Source: Adhaeribacter_A terreus (GTDB taxonomy: Bacteria; Bacteroidota; Bacteroidia; Cytophagales; Hymenobacteraceae). Taken from it: a stretch of 64,000 bases of DNA. The stretch is from contig NZ_JBHSKT010000005.1 of the NCBI RefSeq assembly GCF_042657365.1, positions 248,001 through 312,000 on the forward strand. Reading direction: 5' to 3'. A program made the position numbers and the translations under genes. Of the stretch, positions 26,501 to 34,323 are shown piece after piece (the first letter of the stretch is position 1; every line of letters starts with the position of its first letter). The notes below the pieces were generated by a model. That model ran no database searches. It saw only the letters and a list, made by a program, of their open reading frames with translations, and was not told the origin of the DNA.

Positions 26501-27241
26501 ATGAAACGACTTATCTACATCACTTATCTGGGCCTTCTTGCGCTCATTCTTATTTCGTGCCACAAAGAAAACGTTGCCCCGGATGGCGCGCTGGCCACTC
26601 CTACTCCCAATGAGGCCCGCTTTGGTTCCTGTTTTTCCTACCATTATTTAACTAAAACCGGCGTGTTCCAGTTAGGCAATGCGCGCACCGATTATGTGCT
26701 TGTAGGTTTTGGCGGCAATGTAACGTTGGCACAACAACAGGCTTTACTTTCGCAGTACACCATTTTCGACCAGATAGACGGCGATTATTTCTCCGATTCC
26801 GGCATTATTACCATTGTAAAACTGAACAGCAACGCTACCTGCCAGGCTGTTGCCAATATGATCAATAATCTGGAAAGGAAACGACAGGTTAAATTTGCCG
26901 GTCCGGTTTTCAACGATCCGAACGGTGTGCTGGCCTGGATCGGGCAAACCAATGAAATAACGGTAACCCTGAAAAACGCGGCTTATTATCCGCATTTGCA
27001 GCAGCTGGCCAGAATAACCAGAACTACCATTGTTACTAATTTGTGGGATGATACCTATTTGCTGAGCGCCGATAAAAATTCTGCCGGAAACAGCCTGCAA
27101 ATGACCAGTCTCTTCAACGTATCTCCTTTTGTAGCGCTAGCCGAACCAAATTTTCTGGCCCAATCTCCACCATTAAGAACCGGCGACAAACCGCAGCGGA
27201 AGCTAGCTAAAACATTCCTGCCAGCGCTGGCTGCACTATAA
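26501..27241 (+). CDS. second lipoprotein resembling a subtilase prodomain
   Basis: A 246-residue lipoprotein (lipobox LISC), paralogue of the gene just upstream. It shares TDYVLVGFGGNVTLAQQQALLSQY, GIITIVKLNSNATCQAVANMI, VKFAGPVFND, TNEITVTLKNAAYYPHLQQL, LWDDTYLLSADKNSAGNSLQMTSLF and VALAEPNFLAQ; the last phrase is the usual hinge before a subtilase catalytic domain (AEPNF), but only about 25 basic residues follow. So again the propeptide-like part stands alone. The start at 26501 directly opens the signal peptide; an in-frame ATG 12 codons earlier is weaker. Followed by an element copy and a strong terminator. Confidence 0.72.
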   Translation: MKRLIYITYLGLLALILISCHKENVAPDGALATPTPNEARFGSCFSYHYLTKTGVFQLGNARTDYVLVGFGGNVTLAQQQALLSQYTIFDQIDGDYFSDSGIITIVKLNSNATCQAVANMINNLERKRQVKFAGPVFNDPNGVLAWIGQTNEITVTLKNAAYYPHLQQLARITRTTIVTNLWDDTYLLSADKNSAGNSLQMTSLFNVSPFVALAEPNFLAQSPPLRTGDKPQRKLAKTFLPALAAL

Positions 27242-27249
27242 AACGCATT

Positions 27250-27279
27250 AAAACGCTATGTTTTCAGGTATAAAAAGTC
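27250..27279 (+). repeat. 30-bp element
   Basis: Plus copy eight bases after the stop at 27239-27241. Confidence 0.8.
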
Positions 27280-27329
27280 GGGTATGCTAAAATCCGGCCT
27301 TAAAGATTCATAACCTCGGAAGGGTTAAC

Positions 27330-27369
27330 AAAGAAAGGACAGGGTATTTTATCCTGTCGTTTCTTTTTT
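27330..27369 (+). terminator. terminator after prodomain-like pair
   Basis: AAAGAAAGGACAGG and CCTGTCGTTTCTTT with one mismatch, followed by a T-tract. Confidence 0.8.
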
Positions 27370-27423
27370 AGGGCTTCTCCTTTTCACATGCTTAAACCTG
27401 AATAAAGCAGTCAGTATAAATGA

Positions 27424-27456
27424 AAAAAAGGAAGGCACAAGTTGCGCCCTCCTTTT
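27424..27456 (-). terminator. terminator of the blaI-M56 operon
   Basis: Read on the minus strand, AAAGGAGGGCGC pairs imperfectly with GTGCCTTCCTTT and ends in a T-tract. Confidence 0.7.
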
Positions 27457-27480
27457 CATTCACCCAAAACATTTTAATAA

Positions 27481-29847
27481 TTAATTCTCGTTTATCACTT
27501 CATTGTAGTTGCCGCCTTTTTCCAGACCCGGGTGGAAGAGTTTCTTATATTTCTCGAAGGTAGCTTTTGGTTGTTTTTTACCGTTAATGGTCAGCCCGTC
27601 TTTGTTTATCTGGTAATTAAAGCTCTTATCGTTTTCCCCGATCAGTTTGTCTTTTCGAAGTTCGGTTTTTAGTTTTTCTAACCGTTCGGTGCGTTCTTTG
27701 GCGGCTTTGGCTCTTGCCTCAGCAGCTTTTGCTCTGAGTTCAGCCGCCTTGGCACGATCAAGGGCTGCTTTTTCTCTGATCTTAGTTGCTTTGGCCCGGT
27801 CTACAGCCGCTGCTTCTCTTAACCTGGCGGCATTTTCACGGTCTTTGGCGCTACGTTCCCGGATCTCTACCGATCTTTCGCGGGCGTCTTTATGAATGCG
27901 TTCAATTTCAGCTGCGTTGGGTACGGTTACGTAGATCTGCTTCCGGATATTTTTAGAAAGTTCGGTGCCGTAATCCGCCATTTCTTTGCTGTATTCCTCC
28001 ATTTCCCGCTCGTACTCGGCCATTTCGGTTTCGTATTCTTTCCATTCTGAGCCCCGGTTTTCCGAAAATTCCTTCATCTCTGTGTCGAATTCTTTCATTT
28101 CCGCCTCAAATTCCTTCAGTTCTGCTTCGTAAGCTTTTTTCTCAGCTGCGGAAGCATCGCTAGAAGGTGCCATCGGTTTTATAGGACGCATGGGCGCCAT
28201 AGGAGCTAAAGGTGGCATCGGCGGCATCGGGGCAACCAGCACTTCAGGAGCAGGAGGTGCTGGCGGAGCCGGATATTGGTACCGGAAACGCGTATTGAAT
28301 TCCGGGCGGGCATGAGCTTCAGGAGCGGAATACACGTAAACACGCGGGCTGGGCGAAGGAAAAGCCTGTACATTCGGCATATCTTTCAGCGCTTTGCGGG
28401 CTTCTTTCACTTCTTCTTTCGAAGCATATTCTTTCTTTTTCTTTTTGCCTTTTTCGCGCGCTTCGTTCCGTTCGTCAATTATTTTCTGAAAAGAAGCCAT
28501 GTCTTTTTTGCGCACTTTTTTACCGTTTACATAAAGCTCCGCGATTTTGCCGTTCTTATCTTTCACAATAATAATGTCTTCGCCGTCGCCGTCGGGCGCT
28601 GCACAAACCGAAAGACTATAGCCATTGGCTTCAAAATCGGTAGAAAAATCGGCGGGCATATTCTTCTTGATCGCCGGTTTAGCTACCTCGGTAATGTCAG
28701 TCGTTTTTGCTTCCGACCAGGCCGCAGTGAGGTTAGGTTTTGTTTTTTCTACCGAAATGCTGCCTACGTAAAACGGAAACTCTTCGAATTCAGGCTTCAA
28801 CTGCGCCATAGCACTTAAAGAAATAGCGCTGATGCTCACCATTAAAATGCAGGCCGCAATAAAACCTTCAGAAAAACTGGCACTGCGGCGCGGTTGGTTC
28901 AGCATGCGTTTTATGCGACCAAGTAGCGAACCGCGTTTGCCGTTAAAAGCCATGGCCATAGCCGGGCCGGCTGCAAAATTCATTTCTTCCAGTTCGGCCA
29001 ACGCGACCGCAAACGCAATGGAATCGCCGCATAAATTCAGGGCAATATCGTCGCAGCAGTTTTCGCGTTCGGCTCGCACATTGGCACTGATCCACCACAT
29101 GGCCGGGTGATAAAAAAAGATCGTTTCCACTACTGATTGTACCAGGTTAAACAGATAATCGTGGCGGTAAATATGACCCAGTTCATGCGCTAAAATCGCT
29201 TCAACCTGCTTTTCCGTTAAGCCGTTTACCGCACCTACCGGCACCAGAATTACGGGTTTCAGGTAACCAATAGCCACCGGCACTTTCACCTGAAGCGATT
29301 CCAGCAAAGCTACCGGTTTGGTAAAGTTGAGTTTTGCCTGAAGTTCGTTCAGTTTATTCTGCCAGCGCAAGCCAAGCGGTTTTGCCTGGTAATGTTTTAA
29401 ACGCTGCACATATGCCAGTCCGCCCAGCATTTTCAGCGCCATAACCAGCAAACCCATGAACCAGATGGTTACAATAAGCGGCAAATGTTTTTCGAAATAC
29501 GAAGCGAAGAAATCAGCAAAGGGCAAACTTTCGTACCACGTTTCTGAAGCAGCAGCAACGGTTGAAACGCTATGGTTTTGGGCTGAAAAAGTGGTTGTTG
29601 TTGCTGGTGTAGTAATTTGGGCTGGCTCCTGGTAAAGCCTGAAGAACGTGAAAACGGCCAGCGCCAGCGTGGTAAACAGCGCCGTAGCCGAAATAAAATA
29701 ACGTACCTGCGCCGAAGCACGGTTCAGAAAAACCAGCACCACCGAAAGCGCCAACGCTACGAGTGCCCCCTGCCAGAGCGAATGCAGCAGCGTCCAGCCC
29801 AAAGCCTGGGTAAGCTCCTGCGAAAGAAAAGTGTCTGCGTACTTCAT
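27481..29847 (-). CDS. BlaR1-type M56 metallopeptidase with Pro-rich and heptad-repeat tail
   Basis: A 788-residue membrane sensor-protease. The N-terminal half is M56: four hydrophobic segments (about 18-42, 50-70, 122-145, 328-352) and the zinc motif HELGH at 221-225, with ENCCDD about 35 residues on. In the family, signal sensing activates the protease, which removes the cognate BlaI-type repressor. The usual penicillin-binding sensor domain is absent. Instead there are a small domain with KDKNGKIAELYVNGKKV, a Pro/Met tract (APPAPPAP ... MPPMPPLAPM), heptads of the type EMKEFDT and EMAEYER, and a long Ala/Lys/Arg-rich helix, ending in a DGLTINGKK module. The signal is thus unknown. The ATG overlaps the blaI stop by four bases (ATGA), so translation is coupled. 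An element copy lies within codons 82-91. Confidence 0.88.
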   Translation of the reverse strand: MKYADTFLSQELTQALGWTLLHSLWQGALVALALSVVLVFLNRASAQVRYFISATALFTTLALAVFTFFRLYQEPAQITTPATTTTFSAQNHSVSTVAAASETWYESLPFADFFASYFEKHLPLIVTIWFMGLLVMALKMLGGLAYVQRLKHYQAKPLGLRWQNKLNELQAKLNFTKPVALLESLQVKVPVAIGYLKPVILVPVGAVNGLTEKQVEAILAHELGHIYRHDYLFNLVQSVVETIFFYHPAMWWISANVRAERENCCDDIALNLCGDSIAFAVALAELEEMNFAAGPAMAMAFNGKRGSLLGRIKRMLNQPRRSASFSEGFIAACILMVSISAISLSAMAQLKPEFEEFPFYVGSISVEKTKPNLTAAWSEAKTTDITEVAKPAIKKNMPADFSTDFEANGYSLSVCAAPDGDGEDIIIVKDKNGKIAELYVNGKKVRKKDMASFQKIIDERNEAREKGKKKKKEYASKEEVKEARKALKDMPNVQAFPSPSPRVYVYSAPEAHARPEFNTRFRYQYPAPPAPPAPEVLVAPMPPMPPLAPMAPMRPIKPMAPSSDASAAEKKAYEAELKEFEAEMKEFDTEMKEFSENRGSEWKEYETEMAEYEREMEEYSKEMADYGTELSKNIRKQIYVTVPNAAEIERIHKDARERSVEIRERSAKDRENAARLREAAAVDRAKATKIREKAALDRAKAAELRAKAAEARAKAAKERTERLEKLKTELRKDKLIGENDKSFNYQINKDGLTINGKKQPKATFEKYKKLFHPGLEKGGNYNEVINEN
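29574..29603 (+). repeat. 30-bp element inside the M56 gene
   Basis: In-register copy (first base G), antisense to the gene; it encodes part of the Thr-rich loop after the second hydrophobic segment, a weakly constrained region. Confidence 0.65.
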
Positions 29848-30236
29848 TTTTCGTCTTTTTTAAGGTTATCCAATAAATTCCGTATTTCATTTAAGTCTTG
29901 CTGCGAAGTTTTTTTATTGCCCAGCGCCTGCATCACCAACTTTAAAGCCGAACCCCGGAACGCCGTATCTAAAAACCGGTCGAGGAGTTGTTTCTGGGTA
30001 GCGGTTTCGGTAATGGCGGCGCTGTAAATATGCGAACGGCCACTTTCATCGCGGTTTACCATACCCTTTTCGTGCATGATCTGCATCAGCTTAAGGGTAG
30101 TAGTATAACCGGTTTCTTTCGCTTTTGATAGTTCATCGTTCACAAAGCGAACGGTATTGGGTCCGTGTTGCCAGAGCACCTGCAAAATTTCAAGCTCCGA
30201 TTCGGTAGGTTTAATATTATTTGTCTTCTCAGCCAT
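29844..30236 (-). CDS. BlaI/MecI/CopY-type repressor
   Basis: A 130-residue winged-helix repressor. LTESELEILQVLWQ-like PTESELEILQVLWQHGPNTV, the recognition helix region TTTLKLMQIMHEKGMV and the wing DESGRSHIYSA match the BlaI family; the C-terminal helices (LLDRFLDTAFRGSALKLVMQAL) form the dimer and contain the usual cleavage region. It is followed with a four-base overlap by its M56 partner. Three perfect TACGAA-N4-TTCGTA dyads just upstream indicate tight autoregulation. I chose the start at 30236 (MAEKTNN) rather than the ATG 14 codons earlier, because that one lies close to the first dyad and adds no domain sequence. Confidence 0.92.
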   Translation of the reverse strand: MAEKTNNIKPTESELEILQVLWQHGPNTVRFVNDELSKAKETGYTTTLKLMQIMHEKGMVNRDESGRSHIYSAAITETATQKQLLDRFLDTAFRGSALKLVMQALGNKKTSQQDLNEIRNLLDNLKKDEK

Positions 30237-30257
30237 CAGAAAGGTTTGTTTAAAACG

Positions 30258-30329
30258 TACGAATGTTTTCGTATGCAATTGTACGAAGCTTTTCGTAAAA
30301 GGTCAAAGTTTTCTACGAATTTTTTCGTA
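30258..30329. promoter_or_regulatory. three BlaI-type operator dyads over the promoter
   Basis: Perfect TACGAA-N4-TTCGTA palindromes at 30258-30273, 30282-30297 and 30314-30329 (start spacing 24 and 32). On the minus strand a TTTG box (30304-30307) and TACAATTG (30276-30283, one mismatch to TAnnTTTG) are 20 bases apart, with the middle dyad between them. Repressor binding would block polymerase. Confidence 0.85.
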
Positions 30330-30420
30330 AATAAATCTGTGAGCAATTCCCGGGACTTGGTAAAAGGAAATTACAGAATAGGAAATTTGCGGAGAATAGT
30401 TGGCTTTTGCTTCAGGAAAC

Positions 30421-30450
30421 GACTTTTTAAGGCCAAACGCATAGCGTTTT
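30421..30450 (-). repeat. 30-bp element
   Basis: In-register minus copy between the operator region and the stop of the GT-C-like gene. Confidence 0.8.
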
Positions 30451-30479
30451 CAGAAGTTTATTTCCCGGAATTAAGGTGG

Positions 30480-32249
30480 CTATTTCCGGCGGAAATAAAT
30501 TAGCATCCGCGGATCTTCGTGAAACAGGAAATAGCCGGAAAGATCGAATGGAACCGGCGCAGCATTTTCAGTACCTATAATAACTACGTCGTATTGGCGG
30601 CCAGGCTTGGGTGTATTTTCATCGAAAATGTAATCGCCTTCGCCGGAATAAAGGAATTCGTAAACCACATTAATGCCATAAGCATTGCAATTGGAGAAAA
30701 CGGTGCGGTGCCCGTACTGGTGAACATTGCGGAGAGAACGCTCTATCCTTTTGCTTTGCGAATGATCCGCATTGAAATCGCGTTGCTGTTTTACTACCTG
30801 GTAACCAATGTAAAATGCCATAAAAACCACAGTAAAGCCGGGTGTCATTTTTTGATATTTCGAGGGAAGAAAGCTGACAACCACCTGAAACGCGATGCCC
30901 AGCAACAGAAAATCGGCAAAAATTAAAAACAGCCAGATCCTTTCCGGAGGCATTACGCCATGTAAAGTCAATAAGAAAAACGGCAGCACCGATCCGCAAA
31001 GCACCCAGCTTAACACAACCAGATCGATGGCAGCGTTCGCATAAATTGCTTTCAATCTCTGCCGGAAAACGAGTAGAAAAAGGAATAAGCTTACGCCACC
31101 AAGCCATAGATATTTGCCCAGGGTTTCCTGGCCGAGCATGGCACCATGCATATAACTTACGTAAGCCGGAAGCTTTGCGAAGAACATTTGCCGGCTCATT
31201 GCTTGCACATAATCGTTTCCGTAAAGCTGGCCGCCGCCGCTAACGAGCATGGCCGGAAGGTAAAGCAACAAGGTAATAACGCCGATAAAAACGCAGGCAG
31301 TAACGAAATGCTTAAGTCCGCGGAAATTCCTGGTAATAAGAAAATAACCCGCCCCAAAAATAACCAGAGAACCAAACGGATACAAAAAAATCGGAATAGT
31401 TAAGAAACCGGCCACGCTTGCAAGTATGAATACAAGCCAGTAAGCCGGGTCTTTTTGCTGCACGATCTTCAGCAGGGCAAGGGTGGCAACAATGGTGCAG
31501 AAAAGCAAAAGCGTATAACCGCGTCCATGAACGGCATAAAATAAAGCATAATTAGAAAAGCCGCAGCCAACCGCAACAATAAAAGCCACCGGAAACCGGA
31601 AAACCGAACGCAGGCTTAAATGCACAACCGGAAACACCGCCAAACTGATCAGTAAAGAAGGCAGTTTCAGAACCAAAAAAGCTTTATCGAAAACAAGATC
31701 GAAGGGCAGGCATAAAACGGAATATAGAATGTGGTTATTCGGGAGCGGATAATACGAAAGACTGGCCTCAAGACCTTTGGAAACAAAAAGCAGGTAAGTA
31801 GCCGCCTCGTCGGTAATTACCGGGTGCAAACGGAGCATATAAATGCGGGCTGCAACCAATAAAATGCCGGCAGCCAGCAATAAGGATTTTTCCCAAGTTG
31901 GCAGTAAAGCCCACTGTTGCTTGAGTTTTTTGAACGGAAACCCTGGCGTTTTTAAATGCAGGCCAAAGGCTTCCGTTAGATTATTTTGCGATGTTCTTCG
32001 GAAATGGTAAAATAAAAACATGCAGCTAAACGTCAGCAATGCGAGTGCACCAATTACGATCTGGTAAGTGCTGTAAGAAAAGCCGAAAGCATGCGTATTG
32101 CCGGTAAATCTTCTTTCGTAGCAGAAAACCTGGAAAAGCTGCTCAAAGGTCTGGTAAGTATTTGCCGCGAAAAATAACAGCAAAAACCCGGTAACTACCG
32201 TCAGTATTCCAAAACCATAGCGTAAGATCTGTCTGTATTCAGGCTGCAT
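30480..32249 (-). CDS. GT-C-like polytopic membrane protein, paralogue 1
   Basis: A 589-residue protein with about 12 hydrophobic segments. The first large loop has an acidic pair in VITDEAATYLLFV, followed by LPNNHILYSVL, the layout of GT39/ArnT-type GT-C glycosyltransferases that use lipid-linked sugars. Further shared motifs are LPSLLISLAVFPV, YAVHGRGYTLLLFC and LHGVMPPERIWLF. The soluble C-terminal part (NVVYEFLYSGEGDYIF ... YDVVIIG) probably faces the periplasm. Donor and acceptor are unknown and the enzyme assignment is inferred from layout. The start at 32249 (MQPEYRQIL) matches the paralogue's N-terminus and lies just after a TAGTTTTG box. Confidence 0.7.
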   Translation of the reverse strand: MQPEYRQILRYGFGILTVVTGFLLLFFAANTYQTFEQLFQVFCYERRFTGNTHAFGFSYSTYQIVIGALALLTFSCMFLFYHFRRTSQNNLTEAFGLHLKTPGFPFKKLKQQWALLPTWEKSLLLAAGILLVAARIYMLRLHPVITDEAATYLLFVSKGLEASLSYYPLPNNHILYSVLCLPFDLVFDKAFLVLKLPSLLISLAVFPVVHLSLRSVFRFPVAFIVAVGCGFSNYALFYAVHGRGYTLLLFCTIVATLALLKIVQQKDPAYWLVFILASVAGFLTIPIFLYPFGSLVIFGAGYFLITRNFRGLKHFVTACVFIGVITLLLYLPAMLVSGGGQLYGNDYVQAMSRQMFFAKLPAYVSYMHGAMLGQETLGKYLWLGGVSLFLFLLVFRQRLKAIYANAAIDLVVLSWVLCGSVLPFFLLTLHGVMPPERIWLFLIFADFLLLGIAFQVVVSFLPSKYQKMTPGFTVVFMAFYIGYQVVKQQRDFNADHSQSKRIERSLRNVHQYGHRTVFSNCNAYGINVVYEFLYSGEGDYIFDENTPKPGRQYDVVIIGTENAAPVPFDLSGYFLFHEDPRMLIYFRRK

Positions 32250-32255
32250 CGGTAA

Positions 32256-32263
32256 CAAAACTA
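32256..32263 (-). promoter_or_regulatory. TAnnTTTG box of GT-C-like gene 1
   Basis: TAGTTTTG, six bases before the ATG, so the message would be close to leaderless. The paralogue has the identical box at 34187-34194. Confidence 0.5.
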
Positions 32264-32303
32264 CAGAAATTTTCAGCAAGCGCAGGAATGAATTTAACAA
32301 GTA

Positions 32304-32333
32304 AAAATGCTATGGTTTCTGCCCGAAAAAGTG
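32304..32333 (+). repeat. 30-bp element
   Basis: AAAATG variant in register, between the two GT-C-like genes. Confidence 0.8.
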
Positions 32334-32392
32334 GCTTCCCTGATTTTTGAGTAAGGTTTCCTGGTTTACTTTAAAATTTAGCTTTCAGGAGT

Positions 32393-34180
32393 TTACTCCG
32401 GGCGCTTCAGAAAATATACCTGCACAAAATTATCCTGATGAATAAGGCGGTAGCGCGAAAGATCCAGGTTTGTCTGTACGGGGTTGGTGCGACTCAGAAT
32501 AAGTACATTATAGTGCCTTCCAGGCTCCGTCTGAAACACGTCCATTACCGGAAAGCGTTTATCGTGGGCTAAAAAATCGTACGTAATAAAAAAACTGTAA
32601 TAGCCATCGGAAGTGTAAATAACCGGGTCGGGTTGTTGCCGAATGACCGTCAGGATTTCGTAGAACGGATCGTTGCTGGTGTGCGGAACCTGCTTGTTGC
32701 GCCAATGTTTGCTGGTTTCATAAGTGCCGTAAAATGCCATAAACAGCACCACGAAGGCAATGCTTATTTTTTTGTGCTTGCGCAGAAAAAAGTAAAAGAA
32801 TACTTGCAGCAAAACGGCTATGGTCAGGAAATCGGCAAAAGCTTTGTAGGTCCAGGTGCGTTCCGGCGGCAAAACGCCCTGCACAAAAATCAAAGCCCAG
32901 GGCACCAGCGCACCGCATAAGATCCAGACCAGGTAAACCGGTTTCAGGCCGGAATATTGCCAGAAACCCGCGGCTTTTCTTCGGAATATTAAAAGCAAAA
33001 ATACGCTTAAAACTGCCAGCAGCCATAAATAAGCACTCATTCCTTCCTGGCCTAAAACCGAGCCCTGCGTGAACGGAAAGAAAAAACTGAGTTTGCTGAA
33101 CAAAACATCATAAGGCTTGCGCGCCACATAGGCATTATTGAACAGCAGTTCCGGGCCGCTTACCAGTATTACAGGCAGGTAAAGCAAAAGGGTAGCTATT
33201 CCGGCGAAAAAAGTAACGAGAATGAACAGCCGTAGAGCCTTAAAATTTTTAGAATGGATGAAAGCAAAAACGGCGAATAGAGAAATGCTGGCAAACGGAT
33301 ACAGAAAAACCGGAACGGTGTAAAACCCGGTCACGGTACAAATCAGGAACAGCAGCCAGTAATAGTTTTGCCGGCCTTCGTATAATTTCAGAATAGCAAT
33401 AAAGGCAAAAACGGTACACAAAAGCAGCAGCGAATAACCCCGGCCGTGCACCGCATAATACAGCAAATGGTACGAAAAACTAAGCCCCGTTACGGCAAAA
33501 AATGCAATACTGAATTTAAAAATTGACCGCACCGCCAGGTACAAAACCGGAAATCCAAGCGTGCTGATTAAGAGCGTCGGGAGTTTATAAGCCCAGTACG
33601 GATCCTGAAAAACCGATAGCAATGGCAGGCAAAGCAGCGAATAAAAAACGTGGTTGTTCGGGATAATGTAATAGGTAATTGCGCCAGGCAAGCCGCGGTA
33701 CAGAAATAAAAAGTACGCGGAGGCTTCGTCTATTTCGTATTGGTAGAGACTGAGCAAGTACAAACGCGCGGCGGTAAGTGCCAGAAATGTAATTAGTAGC
33801 AGTTTCTTTTCAAAAAGCGGTAGTTTTTGCCATTGCGCGCGGAGTTTTTGCCCGAAAAAAGCTACCGTTTCCAGAGGCAGGAAATTTGCAAAAAAGGCTG
33901 TACGCGGCGCTGTTCTTAGCCGGTAAAGCATAAAAACGCAGCCCGAAAAGAAAACAGCTACGGCAATTTTGGTAATGGTATAAGTGGCTTCAGACATTCC
34001 GAAAACCCGGTTTACTTCCACCAGGCCTTCCGAGATAAAGGGTTTATCGGCGTTGAAAGCGGCAAAAACCGGCAGCAGTTCTTCGTAGGTCCAGCTTAAA
34101 AAGAACACCAGCAGAAAACCGGCCACCACGGCCAGCATTCCAAAACCATAGCGTAAAACCTGTTTGTATTCGTTGTGCAT
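32393..34180 (-). CDS. GT-C-like polytopic membrane protein, paralogue 2
   Basis: A 595-residue paralogue of the gene downstream of it, similar from the first residues (MHNEYKQVLRYGFGML against MQPEYRQILRYGFGIL). It has the acidic pair in YEIDEASAYFLFL, IPNNHVFYSLLCLP, LPTLLISTLGFPVLYL, YAVHGRGYSLLLLC and VQGVLPPERTW. The pair arose by tandem duplication, and each copy retains its own TAGTTTTG promoter box. Its C-terminal soluble part has FFITYDFLAHDKRFPVMDVF. Role inferred as a sugar transferase to an envelope polymer or protein; no partner gene nearby identifies the sugar. Confidence 0.7.
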   Translation of the reverse strand: MHNEYKQVLRYGFGMLAVVAGFLLVFFLSWTYEELLPVFAAFNADKPFISEGLVEVNRVFGMSEATYTITKIAVAVFFSGCVFMLYRLRTAPRTAFFANFLPLETVAFFGQKLRAQWQKLPLFEKKLLLITFLALTAARLYLLSLYQYEIDEASAYFLFLYRGLPGAITYYIIPNNHVFYSLLCLPLLSVFQDPYWAYKLPTLLISTLGFPVLYLAVRSIFKFSIAFFAVTGLSFSYHLLYYAVHGRGYSLLLLCTVFAFIAILKLYEGRQNYYWLLFLICTVTGFYTVPVFLYPFASISLFAVFAFIHSKNFKALRLFILVTFFAGIATLLLYLPVILVSGPELLFNNAYVARKPYDVLFSKLSFFFPFTQGSVLGQEGMSAYLWLLAVLSVFLLLIFRRKAAGFWQYSGLKPVYLVWILCGALVPWALIFVQGVLPPERTWTYKAFADFLTIAVLLQVFFYFFLRKHKKISIAFVVLFMAFYGTYETSKHWRNKQVPHTSNDPFYEILTVIRQQPDPVIYTSDGYYSFFITYDFLAHDKRFPVMDVFQTEPGRHYNVLILSRTNPVQTNLDLSRYRLIHQDNFVQVYFLKRPE

Positions 34181-34186
34181 TTGCAA

Positions 34187-34194
34187 CAAAACTA
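34187..34194 (-). promoter_or_regulatory. TAnnTTTG box of GT-C-like gene 2
   Basis: TAGTTTTG, six bases before the ATG at 34180. Confidence 0.5.
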
Positions 34195-34222
34195 CTGAAA
34201 TTCCGCTTCCATTAATAGGCTG

Positions 34223-34323
34223 AAAACGCTATGCTTTCGGGTTAAAAAAGTAAGAGCACCCGGTTCTCAAAACCAGATGCTCCAGATGAAAGAAAAATGC
34301 TATACTTTCAGGCCTTAAAACTC
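34223..34323 (+). repeat. 30-bp element, two copies
   Basis: Copies at 34223-34252 and 34294-34323. The second shares two bases with the TGA stop (34322-34324) of the ABC permease. Confidence 0.8.

Noticed and set aside
32208..34156. CATAGCG-containing stretches at the start of both GT-C-like genes as element copies
   Set aside because: They match only CGCTATGGTTTTGG; the AAAAST end is missing at the fixed distance, and the sequence encodes the conserved RYGFG of the pair.
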